64,000 nucleotides of DNA from Haliclystus octoradiatus (GCA_916610825.1 OU744448.1:27488107-27552106); one strand, 5' to 3'. Shown: positions 36,328 to 48,964, counted from the stretch's first letter. Made by a program: numbers and translations. The notes: a model not told the origin generated them from the letters alone.

Positions 36328-39300
36328 TTAAACTGAAGTCTGTTTGTAATTCTTTGTGTTCAGAACTTGTTTACCACACATGGCACATATTCCTAAACAT
36401 AAAATAATTTTAATATATATATATCATGTTGAAATAGTCATAAATTGTTATAATCTATGGGCTTGGCTACAATACGAAAATAAACCTTCAAATAAGCTTC
36501 CCAAGTTAGTTTAACTTGGAATTGATATTGTTAGGCTACAACTATTGGTTTTCATGTTACTATATTTGAGCATCGTAGACGTTCGTTTTAACCCAAAAGC
36601 TGATGCGATTTTCAGAATCAAAACAATAACCAAAAGTTCAAAATTGTGTAGAAATCCAGAGTTCTTGACAGGCCTCTATTTCAATGAATATTTTTCCATT
36701 AAAAAAAGCCAAGATAAATCAGATATGATAATAATTCACATGCAATCAATTTCAATAACAATAAACTTTGTGCTACTCTGCCTTAATGTTGGGTTACATA
36801 TACAAATATTTTCCCAATTGAATTATCACAACTAAATAGTAGGCATTACACTAATTGAATTTTTTTTAGGACTATCCTTTCAACAACAGTAAATCTATTT
36901 TCATAATTTATTTATTACTTATAACAGCAAAATAAGCAAATACCTTTTTTATATGCACAACCTAATAATAAAGAAAGAAACAATTGTTTGGTAACAACAA
37001 GATATAATAATCAAGGTCAAGAATCAAGGGAAATTCAGAATTTATGATATCTTAAGCTCTATAGCCAGGCGTTTCAGCCCTAGTAGCCTGTGGAGAGCCA
37101 TAACTAGACTGTACGATTACTTTTTAATAATATAACTACAGAAATTCAATAAAACCTACAAAGAAGATGTGAAATAAAGTTTTAATCCTTGACGGCTCCT
37201 TTTCTATTTTTAGAGTAACAGTCTCTTTTATCCAACATCTTATATGTTTTGTTGTGTTGTAATTTTTCAAACCGATTTCTAATTGCATTATCGTTGCCTG
37301 AGTTACATAAGCAAAACTTTTATCAAATATTATTTTCTGCTGTGATTAATTACAAGATCTCAAAAGTTCCTTTAGTCCATGTCATAATTCCACGTTGTCC
37401 GGCTGTTCTATCAACCAATTGTTTTCCAATTTTGCTCTTTGCAATTTTGCTCTGCACACTTGTTTTCTCGTAAATGTGCATACTTTGTGAATTAGAATGT
37501 TGGATTGCTTGTGTTGTGTATCTAGAGATTTCAATTATAGATTACAGGTTTCAGGCCTACTTAGGCTAGGGTTATATGGACGCACCGAACTCAATTCGAA
37601 TTAGGTGCGACACCGAATAGCATTAAATTCGCATTTGGGGTTATACAGACGAACCAAATGTCGAAGATCTTTAAAAACTGGCATTGATAGGAAGTAGTTT
37701 TCTTGGAATTATACCGCATGGTTTGAAAACAGAGTGTTTTGTTTGCATTATTATTCACTTTCGGCGATGTTTCCGTTCTATTTTGCCTATCAATAGTTTG
37801 AAACTTGTATGAAGTAGTAATCTCAAAGGTTTGCAAGCATTTTTACGGGAGACAGTTTTTGTTCTAGCAAGGCATAGTACTCAGAGCAAATTAAATGTGA
37901 ATAACGTAAAATAACGTATTATGATAAAAGCGACCCCAATTCTAGTGCTGATGCATTGTGATTGACTAGGAGGAAGCGTTTTTAAATGTTTTAAATCATG
38001 ATTTTGGAAAACATCAGCTTCCCTGTCAGCCATCTTTCAATCATATAAACAAGTCACCATAACAACTTCCAAAAAGCGATGTTCTTTCCATCGCATTGCC
38101 ATGGAAACATCCTTTGAAATGATTTATGATTTGCACATCCCCCGGTTTATTGCCATATAAGGTAGATATAGGAGCTCAGTCACGGCACCGTGAGTGGAAT
38201 GTATTTAGTTCGATGCGATGATAGCTCGCTCGTATAACGCGGCCATGAATTTAATTCATGGAGAAGAGCTCGGCACGTCAAGGCTTGACGTGCGGAGCTA
38301 GCTTGACGCACTTAATGTTTTTTGAGGAATGTTGATGAACCGAATGATGTTATACGAAGCGCGCTATCATGAGATTTAATTCGAATGAATGAATCAATTG
38401 AGTTCGGTGCGTCCATATAACCCTAGCCTTAGACTACTCTCTGTAGTTTGTTCATACTTTCAAAGTACAAACATATTATGCTATAAATTTTAAATATACC
38501 TTGACAATAATGAGAATGAGGCTGATGAGTTGTCTGTTTGCAAATACGACATTTACTAAATTTTTCATACGGAGAAAACCTAATAATAAACAAAAATAAA
38601 ATGATTTGTGAAATTGAAAAAGTTGAAATCAAAACTAAGTTAATTTATAATTATTGTCAAACCTGTTATAATGGTCACCTCTGTACAGCGGCCACCTGTC
38701 TATAGTGGTCACCTTTGCAATGTCTAAGATAGTATTTTCTATTGAATCAAACCTGTATATAAAGGCCACCTGTCGATAGTGGTCAATTTATCTATCTCTG
38801 GTAGCTGGCTGTTATATACAGGTTTCACTGTACTAGCATCTTTGAAATTAAATTTAAGAGCCATATATGAAGCAACTTAAGATATATGACAATTGCTTGT
38901 TTCCTCACAATAAATAGGACTTAGTCCTTGCATAATACATTCTTTCAAATCTATTCTTGATCACAGGGTCTAGGGAAATTTGAATGATTTAAATCACATC
39001 CTTATCATTCATATGGAATGACACCTACAACAAATTCAGACAGCGTTGACGATAAAATGAAATAATTAAAAATGGCTTGACAATACCAACCTGTTTTTCT
39101 TTGAAGATAATAATTTGTTTTCACCAACTTTTCTTTTTCCTGACTCTAAAATATTTAGAAATTATTAGATCATATTATTATTCAGCTAGTCGATCCCTAT
39201 CTAAACCTATAAATACAGAAGTCTGCATGTGAGTGGTGTGTGTGTTTTTACGCTGTTTTCAGCACTTTCCGTTAGGAACAACAAAAGAAAGTATAGTGTT

Positions 39301-40517
39301 TCATCTGTATTCATTTAAGGCTTTCACTTCGATAACAAATTTCCCCAGGTGTCGAATCCCAAAAATACATCAACTTGAAGCACTTGTATATATCGCCTTT
39401 TGGAAAACAACGACTTTAGATAGAAGTTTTTTTAAAGTAAAGTAGAACGATTCTGATTTTCGTTTTGCCTGTAGCACTCAAAACGTAGGATGGCTGAAAA
39501 TCATGGACTTCACGGTCAAACTTTCTTGTGGTAAATAATATTGTTCCTTTTTTGGTTTCAAAAAGTGGGACACAAGAATCTCCAAAATACCATTTCAAGG
39601 TCAATTTTGACAGGGAAAGAGTGACACTATGCAAGAACGCAACAGTGACCATTATGTTCCAAATTAGGCGGTAGAGACACTTCAAGTCGATGTAGGCCTA
39701 TATTGTATTCTTGGAATTCGACATCCGGGTATTTTACTTGCCGTATACACTTTAAAATTTGTTATTGTTTACCTATGTTACTTTAATTAACCCAGCCCAG
39801 CAACACGGTGACTCATTTCTAGTCATGCTATCTAGTTTATATGATTCTAGTATCGCCTATCACGCATCAGCGTGACAGACTAAAACATTTTGAGATAGTT
39901 TTGGACCCAGTCTGCAGATTATATGGCAATGGCGCACCCGAGATTCAACGATATTTAGATATTTTATGGTGAAATGTCAACAAAGTATTTGCTGTTGCGC
40001 ACCAGAGATCTCGGCGAAAACTGCCCTTATCTGCAGACTGGTTTTGGACTGTGACACAAGCTTTGATAGTAGTGTCACTGAAGCTATTTCACAAGAGAAG
40101 AGAAAATACATTCTACTATAAAACGGGTTAAATATAAAGCAAGGGTCCGGGATAATCATTATGTCTAATCAATGCAAGCAGCCTAGGCAACATAGCTATA
40201 TATTAATGTATAGACAGTATAGGCCCAATAAGCTCCTTAGAGTCCTAGCATATTCGACATTAACTACTACCACGTTAAATGCAATACATTCATACCAGTT
40301 GTATTTGTTGCACCTGCTTTCCATGGATCAGGAGTTATAACTTTTCCAAGTTTCTTCTGACCTAAACATTTTAAAATATTTCAATAAATCAACCATTTGT
40401 GAGGCTTGTGACAGAGAAATGTTTGTATGTTAATAGGCAGGCCTAACAACTTTAATTATATAGTCAAGATTAGTGACGAAGGTAATCCAAACTCTACTTA
40501 CATTTTTCACAAACCAT
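36328..40517 (-). CDS. CRIPT: Cysteine-rich PDZ-binding protein CRIPT, 6 exons
   Basis: Coding exons in transcript order are 40502-40517, 40296-40361, 39091-39145, 38500-38579, 36944-36961 (18-nt microexon) and 36328-36392. All junctions are GT-AG with consistent phases, giving 99 residues against 101 in human. CRIPT is a small zinc-ribbon-like protein that binds PDZ domains of PSD-95 through its C-terminus and is also linked to the minor spliceosome (family knowledge). Four CxxC pairs are visible at C3/C6, C56/C59, C71/C74 and C81/C84, and the PDZ ligand YKQTSV ends the protein. Landmarks GKVITPDPWK, HYCQGCAYKKG and CAMCGK are near-identical to the family. The gene is head-to-head with EXOSC4. 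Its long intron between 36961 and 38500 holds an 865-bp transposon, and the next intron holds a MITE. Confidence 0.96.
37564..38428. mobile_element. 865-bp PIF/Harbinger-like non-autonomous element
   Basis: Termini GGCTAGGGTTATATGGACGC and the complementary right end (…TATAACCCTAGCC) are flanked by TTA (37561-37563 and 38429-38431). A 3-bp TTA duplication suits PIF/Harbinger (inference). No transposase frame is supported. It lies in a CRIPT intron. Confidence 0.75.
38654..38830. mobile_element. Tigger/pogo-like MITE, copy 5
   Basis: 177 bp in the orientation of copy 1. The left TA flank has decayed and the right end TTTCACTG is followed by TA. It lies in a CRIPT intron. Confidence 0.75.
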
Positions 40518-41018
40518 GATGATTCGAAGGATAATTTGAAACGAGTAGCTTAACAATACTGCTCACAATCCTGATCAAAAGCAGTCCTAACAAAATCAAT
40601 AACAAACTTCATTCTTCGCAGCCATTTAATTCTCTTTGAAGAATCGACATTGGAGCCTTGTAATAGATTTGCAACGTAACCGTGACCATTTGTGATTTGC
40701 ACAGAAGTTTTAGACTGGAAAATCACAAGTACTAAAGCTCACGGTCACAGGGATGAATTCATTCGTAGTCAGCCTCGCTATTGTAGTAATCCTCGTTTTA
40801 TAGTTCAAAATGGCTTAAAAATACATTTGGATTGGATTGGAGTCTTGGACAACAAGGTGAATCAGAATCACACGTGCGTATGTTCAGTTTATTCGACCAT
40901 TAACTGCAAGTATAAAACATTCAAACTCAGAACTTATCAAACGTAATATTGTTGATGTGTCATACCTGAAAAGTAGCTTAAAAATTAGATATTATTTACA
41001 TCTATTGTGCCCAAAAGA
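40518..41018. promoter_or_regulatory. Bidirectional promoter interval, CRIPT / EXOSC4
   Basis: Start codons of CRIPT (minus) and EXOSC4 (plus) are 501 bp apart and diverge. Two housekeeping genes in this arrangement suggest a shared promoter. I see no clear TATA box or CpG-rich core, so the exact start sites are unknown. Confidence 0.5.
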
Positions 41019-41765
41019 ATGGCTGGGTTGGAATTGCTTTCTGCTGAAGGCCTCAGGATTGATGGTAGAAGACCACAAGAAATAAGGAAATTTACTGCTC
41101 ACCTTGGTACTTTTTCAAAAGCATCTGGTTCAGTAACATTAGAAATAGGCAATACAAAAGTAATAGCAAGTGTTTTTGGTCCACATGAATGTACAAATAG
41201 AGCAAATGTTTCTCATGACAAAGCAGTTATAAAATGTCAATATTTTATCACAACATTCAGTGCAGGTGAAAGGAGACGTGCTAATAAAATGGATAGAAGA
41301 TTTTTAGAGACAGCATTATTAATTGAAGATGTATTTTCGGCAGCAATAATGTGTCAATTATATCCAAGATCACAAATTGATATCTGTTTAAATGTATTAC
41401 AATCAGATGGTGGTGTATTGTCAACATGTATTAATGCTGTATGCCTTGCATTAGTTGATGCTGGTATCCCTATGTTTGATTATGTATGTAGTTCAACGGC
41501 AAGTCTTATCGATGACAAACCATTGCTTGATGTTAACTATCTTGAAGAAAGTTCTGGTGCTCCAAAATTAACTCTTGCTATATTACCAAGAAATTCCAAA
41601 GTGCTTTTATGCCATATGGATTGTAAATTACACATTGATAATTTTGAAAAGGTTTTAGAACATCTTCAAACTGGTTGCCAAAGTATTTATCAAGAAATTG
41701 ATAAAACTGTAAGAATAGAATGCTCACAAAACTGTATTTCTGAATCAGGATACTCACAGTCATAA
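41019..41765 (+). CDS. EXOSC4: Exosome complex component RRP41 (EXOSC4), intronless
   Basis: A single open frame of 248 residues, against 245 in human. It starts MAGLELLSAEGLRIDGRR, nearly the same as the vertebrate N-terminus, which fixes the start at 41019 rather than the upstream in-frame GTG. It is an RNase PH-fold subunit of the six-membered ring of the RNA exosome, pairing with RRP45 (family knowledge). Landmarks are GNTKVIASVFGPHE, the CQYFITTFSAGERRR segment, LYPRSQIDICLNVLQSDGG and DAGIPMFDYVC, all in family order. Divergence is concentrated in the C-terminal third. The whole coding sequence lies in one exon, and no canonical AATAAA was seen in the next 300 bp. Confidence 0.96.
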   Translation: MAGLELLSAEGLRIDGRRPQEIRKFTAHLGTFSKASGSVTLEIGNTKVIASVFGPHECTNRANVSHDKAVIKCQYFITTFSAGERRRANKMDRRFLETALLIEDVFSAAIMCQLYPRSQIDICLNVLQSDGGVLSTCINAVCLALVDAGIPMFDYVCSSTASLIDDKPLLDVNYLEESSGAPKLTLAILPRNSKVLLCHMDCKLHIDNFEKVLEHLQTGCQSIYQEIDKTVRIECSQNCISESGYSQS

Positions 41766-42689
41766 GAATTCTGGAACTTCATAATTTATGACTCTTTATT
41801 AGTATTCAAGGTATGCTAGATGTATAATTATTATAATTTATATTCATCTCTTTTGTAATATATGGGAATATATAAATAGTACTTAGATAAGCCGTATAGA
41901 AACATTGTTTTTTGAACCCATTCCTGGTCAGGGTCCGACAAAGACCGGAAACCTGGTTAATGTAGAAGGCTAGGGAAATTCAGAAGGGAAAGGCAAAATG
42001 CTGGATAAATTTAATCTAAAATCATTGGAAAACTATAAAAATAAGGTTTTCATGATTAACGTTTGTATGTCATTAAAATTACTCGAACAATTGATCTGAC
42101 GGTAACCACCTTGAAGCTGACAAGTCAAGGTTTGTGGAAAGTAAAACATTTTGTCGAACCATGTTTCCCATATTCTATCTGGTCAGTTAGGCTATGTTTC
42201 GTGCATAGACGTATTAGACGTAAGACTGAGTGCTTTGACGTCAGTGAATGAAGCAACTGCGTCCCGCCAAGGAGATTCAAAATGGTAGCAGCATAAGGGA
42301 AATTAAGTTTGGAATATTAACAAAGTTAATTAGAAACTGTATAAAAACACAGGAAAACTTCTGATCGCCAGGGTGTATGCTATATGATTTTGTTTTAACC
42401 TGTAATTATCAATTATTTTGACGAAATTAGACATACTATCTAAATATTTTTTGCTCCCGAAATTATTTTAAATTGTGAAATCAAGAGAAAATGTCCGAAT
42501 TTGAATAGCAATGAAAATTCAAAAGGCTCAAAACCATATCAAAACCTCACAGCTACCTTGTGTATCACATACGTTTTCAATTACGGCAATTGAAACATCT
42601 CAGAATGGTGTATTTCCAGTCCATTTTCTGCAAAATTTTCAGTTTTTAACAAAATCATTCAGCATATATCCTGGCGATGAGATGTTTTC

Positions 42690-42800
42690 CTGTGCCTTGG
42701 TGTAGTGGTTACGGCTTTATAGACCTTAACCTGCAGGGTCTTGGGTTCAATCCCTGGCAGAAGCACTACTGATTGGTGTCAGGACGGGCATCCAGCCATT
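42690..42800 (+). repeat. tRNA-derived SINE, best copy
   Basis: A-box-like TTGGTGTAGTGGTTACGGC and B-box GGGTTCAATCCCTGGCAG are correctly spaced for a tRNA-Glu/Asp-like head, followed by GTCAGGACGGGCATCCAGCC. The tRNA part does not fold into a functional tRNA. Relatives are at 27.97, 28.9 and 62.6 kb. Confidence 0.7.
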
Positions 42801-44750
42801 AAATGTACACACCGTTCGAAAAACTAAGAGTGGATTGCTCAAATACTAATAATTCTAAAATTGAAAAAAATCTTCATTTTATTTCGTTCAACAGGCAAGA
42901 GAAATTAATTTTATTGCTGATTTTTTGCCTAACATAGTAACTGTTACTTTTTGCTGTTATAAAAGTGACGTTTATGCATTCATTTGATCCTTTCAATGCT
43001 AGTATACATTGCGTATTCTTGGCCCCTGATAGTGATCGTTTTCTTTTTGCACCATAGACTTATCAACTACTGGTGACCCTAGTGTTGATTGATACCCATT
43101 AAAAAAATGGTCAAATTTCGAGCAATTTTGAGAGGAAAAATTGCAGAAATCTTGCAATTTCAAAAGTATATCAGCACTTAAGCTCCCAAATATGCATATG
43201 CCACTCCTTCTTTCCGGGCAAAATGCCCATTGTACCGGGCAAAATGGACAAATACCCCCCCTCGGTCAGAAGCATCTAGTTTCGGCTGTGCGTAGATTTT
43301 ACTTCTGCTTTCTTAGAAAAAGGAGGATTGTGTGTAATGGTAGCGCTTTGCTTATTTCGTTCTTTCCCAATTGAGGTTCAATCAATCCATGTTATTGGTT
43401 GCCCATTGGTCTATTGCTGAATATGAACTTGCAATTAATAAAACATACTTTACATCATATTATTATATGACTAGCATACAAATTGATACTGTCTAAATCA
43501 AAAAGCAAGAAGGGACTCAAATTCTCTTAATGTGTGAATTCATATTTTTATTCTTTTGCTAGATTATTCAACTAAACCATCCCATATTTGAATTTGTGTC
43601 CTCTCATTATGTTCTTATTACTATACCGGTATCACATATATACTCAAATATCAAAATGATATTCAAGATATTCAAATTGTGAGCGAGATCATTTTGATGA
43701 AATTTTTTGTAGTTACTAGATACTTCAACTATATTAAACTCGTAAAAGTTGAGTGTTGATCAGCGGTAAGAACATGACACAATGATTTACGACAGTTTCA
43801 AGTTAATCTAAAATCATCATCAGGTGCAGTAAGAAGAGAGATAATGAACAAATTTACATCGTTTATACGAGGAATAACTAATTAGAAAATTATGATGTCT
43901 TGTTCTTATCGCTCATCAACAAAATGAAGTTAAATTTAAGTAATAGTTATTCAACAAAGTTAAAATGTACATCCCGGATATTGGGAGTTTGCGTCTTTGG
44001 GAAGAGAAACTTTTTCTATTCGTACATGTTCATGGGTTTTTGCTCTGCGCTATCATCACCCCTACAAAATGTAGTCAAAGTGACGATTTTGTGTCTCACT
44101 CTATTTCCACACCAGGAACCCGTTTATTTTTCATAAAGGGTTTAGACCGGAAAAAACAATTGACGTTTGGTGTTTTTGTCTCTAATTAAAAAACGGCTGA
44201 TCCAGATGACAATATGCTTTCAGAATGATCATTTCAACGTTTAGTTCAATATGCAGATATATATCTATTTTTTTTATCAATATTTGAGGTCCAACAAAGG
44301 AGATGTAAGTGAAAAAAAATGCAGACTTAAACTTTTTTTCAAGCGGTTACACATCTTTATGGCTTAGCCGAGATAGCATGTTTGAAGGAGAAGCGAGCCG
44401 ATTGCGCAAAGCAAAAACCCAAGAAAAATATGTACAAATAGAAAAATGTTCTGTATCTATTCGCCACTCGGGAGGGGAGTAACTTCAATTGCGCTTCAAC
44501 GGGGCTTTTGTTCAAATGGAACTTTGGCAGGAAGACCATAAAAATGATTCAGATCATGAAAAATATATCCCAAATATATTTTTATGAAGTGACAGATTCA
44601 ACCTAAAAAAATAACTTTCATAGATAAAACTTGTTTTGCAAAATGAAAATATTGCTTAGGTGTCAAAAGCATACCTCAAAAGATTTCATGACAAAGCATA
44701 AAACTTTTTATGGATTTTGAAAATGGTACCCTTTAATATTTTATCCTTAG

Positions 44751-44879
44751 TCCATAACGGCCCTCAACTCCTCGCAGACGCTACGATAGCGCATAGAGGT
44801 ATATCTTATACCTTTATGCGATAACGGTCCTCCTTGTAGCGTCTACGTGGAGTTAAGGGCCGTTATGTAATGAGGCTAT
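44751..44879. mobile_element. Palindromic MITE, family A, copy 2
   Basis: ATAACGGCCCTCAACTCC and GGAGTTAAGGGCCGTTAT are inverted repeats extending through CGCAGACGCTA/TAGCGTCTACG, ending in AATGAGGCTA as in the 3.4 kb copy. Confidence 0.7.
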
Positions 44880-47779
44880 AAATATTCGAACGTCCCCGTA
44901 TACCAAAGTATGAAAGTTACCCCCTCCCGAAAACCAAAAACTGCAGAATAAGCGATCAACAACTCCGATGATTTGCTTTTTGTTACTAAGTATATACTTG
45001 TTGTTGGAGAGGTGAGTCCGCATTTAAAATCCAAGTGGTTGTCGTAAAGAAGGGAAAGGAGTCTGGGTGTATCAACAAAAGCGTACCAAGGTTGAATCTA
45101 GAGTTCAACACATAAATGTCAAACGGAACACTTTGGAAAGTTAAAATCGCAAATGATTATAGTTAAGTACGATTCTTGCTTGCACCGCCGTCGTGATATT
45201 AACGGGGTTTCACTGTAGTATGAAACCATTAGATTAAAGCCTGCTTTCCATTCCGGGTGAATAGAACCGGTGGTATTCCCGGCTTTCCGCCATATGGATT
45301 GCGATTTCTAGTCTTTTTGATCGCCTTTTGATGCTTCCAGATGTGCTTGAACCGAAATATAGAAGCATTGCTGTCCAAAATTTTGTAAGACCGCTGATAT
45401 AAAGTAATACTCTTCCATGTAAAAAATGAAAAAACCATGCGTGACTATATACTATACCTGTTAGTCTAATCGTTATAAAAATTATTTACATTTCCATATA
45501 ATGGATTGTTTATCTAACACCGTGGTTGTGTATCCATGAGGTCTGCGATACCTGCGTTCCGTAGTGTTTACCGTTTTAAATTTAACTACTTGTGAGACCG
45601 GAGACGCCACCTTGTCAAAGCAGATATTTTGAAGATTGAAACAACTAAATAGGAACACTTTGGAACATTATTAATTTTAATTTTTTCCAAGTATTAAAAT
45701 AATTTCATTTCCTTTTTTACTTCATGACCTTTCATTGTGTTTCTTTTGTTTTCTGGTTGTCGCTTCTCATTTTGATTAATTTAACTCTTATTATTTCTCC
45801 CTTGGATGTATTGCATGAAATTAATGTGATTTCAGACTAATCATTGTTCTATAGTCTAAAGCAGTTTGTTATGTTCCAATCAATACCTTTCTGATGTTAG
45901 TATATTTGCTCATTTTATAGACAATGATTTGACATGAATTGAGCTTGAGGAGGGGAGAAGAGTTTTTTTGCTTCGACATTTGACAGTTCTATTATTATCA
46001 CGCTATATACAACTGTTACAATAATAGATATGTCTATATATCGCTAAAAATAAGCCATGCCCGCACAGTGAACAACTTAAAGTTTTGTTTAAGATATTTT
46101 ACGGAATCTAATTTGGTTGTTTGGGGTGTATTATTTTATTTATAATGTTATTATTTATATCCATGTTTATTGTTATTAGTTTTTCTTGTTTCCATAAAAT
46201 GGCAAACGACATGTGATCCATTTCGAGCGATTTCATTTTGAAATTTTGAAAGGATTCGCTACTTCCATTGCTTCATGTTTGATGACTTTGAGTTCCGAAA
46301 AGTAACTGTCTTCCCATCAGCCATTGCGATGTTCGGATATTCTATTAAATGATACAATAGAGTAAATTTGGAATGAAATTGAAAAATGCATTTCCAAGTT
46401 TGGATCTTTATTCATATTCTGATAGAAATATATTTTTTGTCCGCGTGACTCTGGAAGTGTAGTAGTAGGCCACTGCTAGTTGCTCCGCGCATCAATTGTT
46501 GGCATTATTGCAAGTGTGGCGTCCACATGCCGATAGTAGTGTGATGGAAGCGCGCTATATTTAGTTTTCATTGTCTCTTCTATGTTACATAAAAAACAAT
46601 TAGACATGAGCGGGAATAACGGGGAACCCATGGCCACATTCATAAATAATGATTCAACATCGTATGAAATTAAGACGTCATTAGCAGTAATACTGCTTGT
46701 GTTTAGACTTTCCGTGAAGTTTTAGATGCCATTGACTGTATAGTCATTTGTAGATAAGGGACTGAGTTTTTCATCTAACCATTTTACCAATTTAAAGTGT
46801 AGGAGCTCCTTGCAGATAATATAGGCAGCATGAATAAAACCATAGTTTATCATATATGATAAATCCGGCTTTTGTATTTTTGGCACACCCTATATGTCGA
46901 AAGTTCAAAAAAGTATCTTATTGCTCACTTTTATCACACAATTAATAAGTAGAAACTTACACTGTGATGATAAAATATTGAATAAAGTAATCATTCTTGA
47001 CTAATTATCACCGTAAGCGAGTTGCGATTTCGTCCCGGATTTCGTAACAGTAATTTTAGTTGATCTTTAAGTTGAAGTGACCGTGTGCATCCCATGACCC
47101 CTTTACCTGTAATGTTTATCAGACGTAGTTAAGCATGTCGAGACAAATTAGTTACTCTGAACAAAGCTTGACAATATTTATAGGTTTGTTCTGAGAATTA
47201 ATAAACACTAGCAAACAAAGTATTGAACAAAATAAAACACGCGATGCTTTACAATTTGAATTTTGCATAAAAATATTAATTTACAAATCTTTAAATAGTA
47301 TTATATTATTTTAAATAAACAAACGCTAAGTTTGAATAGTATTGTAGCGTGTCATTTGTATTTCTCTCCGGCGACAGTATAAACAATTATTTTTTTAAGA
47401 AAATGCCACCAGCTATAGTCTTGATTATAGCATGTTGTAAACTTTCAAACAAAACCTTTTGCTGCCTTAGATTTCTTTATGTCTTGTAATACAAAGTTCT
47501 CATAAACAAACCATTTAATTGGTCAATCTCTGAGTGAGTGAACGCATTCTCACTGATTCCCGACATATACAAGCCGGCGAAATGAATTAACAATTTTTGA
47601 AATAAAGAAATACATTAATATACTGTTTCATTTCACATCAAGGTATTATTTAATTTTGATATATTTATATTAACAATTATTTTATCGTTTATTTAATATT
47701 AAGTAGCTGTAATCCAAAGTTGACATTTTTAGAAAGAAATTATTTTCTACACATATTTGTTTAAAATCTATATAAAAAG

Positions 47780-48814
47780 ATGGAAAATTCAATGAAACAT
47801 AATTCATATTGGCATACTAGGATGACAGTTAACGAAAGTCGACATGAAATGATGGCATTTAAGAGTCATTCAAAAGTACCTTGGACATCAAATAATAACG
47901 AATGCCGGCAAATGATCCCAACGAGGATAATAGAAGAAGAAGCGATGCATCCACAAAAAGTTAGCCCCCGTGTTCATTCACAAAGTCCCCCTATGATGGT
48001 GTATCACACAAGAAATGAAATTGAACTTGCAGAAAAAATGAAACATTCGTTGGCAAATGATCACAAACCAATCGAATCAGAACGAATATGTAATGATAAT
48101 GATCCATCAAAACAATCAAATGGTTTACCTTCTTATACTGCAATGATAGCACAATCAATTCTATGTAAAGAAGGTCGTAAATCAACACTAGGAGAGATCT
48201 ATGAATACATGGAAAAGAAATTCCCATCGTTAGAAAAACGTGGTACAGGTTGGAGAAATTGTGTCAGACATACACTATCATTAAACGATTGTTTCATTAA
48301 ATTACATCGTCCTGAAAATGGGCGAAGCTGTAATTGGGCAATACATCCAACATATTATGAAAATTTTATTAATGGTGATTATCGCAAACGGAGAATGTTA
48401 AGAAAAAGAATGCGTCCCATTGGCGGATGGCACCATCAACAATCATCATTACAACAACAAAGTATCACAACACCGAATTATTATGATGAACTCAATAATA
48501 ACCAATATGGTTTGAAAACAACATCACTAGCAACTAATCAACCATGGATATATAATCAACTACATCATTCTGCTATGGTTAATCCACCAAGGGGGCTTAC
48601 ATTTCCTCAAGCTCATCCTGGTTTTGCTATGAGATCACCTGATGGTGGGCACATGAAAGATTTTAGAAACGTACAATACGCCAAGACGCAAATTACACCC
48701 GTTGATTACCCACATGGAAGACCAACTTCAACCACATGTCCATATCCAGACTATAACTGTAATTGTACTGAGCAAAAATCTCCGGGGAGTTTTTGCGGAT
48801 ATTATGCACCTTGA
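47780..48814 (+). CDS. Forkhead transcription factor, FoxQ2-like, intronless
   Basis: 344 residues in one exon. The forkhead domain spans about residues 115-211: LPSYTAMIAQSIL (helix 1), GEIYEYMEKKFPSLE, the recognition helix GWRNCVRHTLSLNDCF, then NWAIHP and GDYRKRRMLRKRM. The ENG..WAIHP...F..GDYRKRR wing is closest to FoxQ2 as I know it; FoxI or FoxQ1 affinity cannot be excluded. The near-invariant RHN of helix 3 is RHT here and NSI is NCV, so DNA contacts may differ. The N-terminus is Met/His-rich; the C-terminal third is rich in Asn, Gln, His and Tyr and likely disordered. FoxQ2 genes usually pattern the anterior/apical ectoderm (family knowledge). Start is the first in-frame ATG after TATATAAAAAG; later Mets (residues 5, 15) are possible. 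AATAAA at 48965 follows. Confidence 0.85.
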   Translation: MENSMKHNSYWHTRMTVNESRHEMMAFKSHSKVPWTSNNNECRQMIPTRIIEEEAMHPQKVSPRVHSQSPPMMVYHTRNEIELAEKMKHSLANDHKPIESERICNDNDPSKQSNGLPSYTAMIAQSILCKEGRKSTLGEIYEYMEKKFPSLEKRGTGWRNCVRHTLSLNDCFIKLHRPENGRSCNWAIHPTYYENFINGDYRKRRMLRKRMRPIGGWHHQQSSLQQQSITTPNYYDELNNNQYGLKTTSLATNQPWIYNQLHHSAMVNPPRGLTFPQAHPGFAMRSPDGGHMKDFRNVQYAKTQITPVDYPHGRPTSTTCPYPDYNCNCTEQKSPGSFCGYYAP

Positions 48815-48964
48815 AATATTGAAGAAAACACAAAGTCGCTCTATTAGATGTGTCGTCGACTAACTGTGACTGGTACTGCAATTATTTGTATGACCTTTGA
48901 TGTATCTTTGCTCTCCAATTGAAACTAAATGATTTATATTATCAGTTTAAATATTATTCATTGC

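Larger units (their letters stand above)
41766..47779. other. 6-kb gene-free interval upstream of the forkhead gene
   Basis: No exon is supported. It contains a SINE (42.7 kb), a family A MITE (44.75 kb), a possible degenerate hammerhead-like sequence (43.75-43.83 kb, minus) and a dispersed repeat at about 43975-44190 that resembles 61925-62070 and 19965-20105. Its AT-rich 3' half (45.5-47.7 kb) shows no repeats that I recognise and is where enhancers of the forkhead gene would be expected. Confidence 0.4.

Noticed and set aside
38515-38535. CTGATGAG on the plus strand
   Set aside because: This is the antisense of CRIPT coding sequence (residues around HQPHS) with no GAAAC partner.
41578-41763. 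Open frame antisense to EXOSC4
   Set aside because: It is a shadow of the conserved EXOSC4 coding sequence on the other strand.
43740-43835. Minus-strand CTGATGA...GAAAC...GTA
   Set aside because: The core words are present, but the segment between CTGATGA and GAAAC does not form a good stem II and stem I cannot pair. At best it is a decayed hammerhead.
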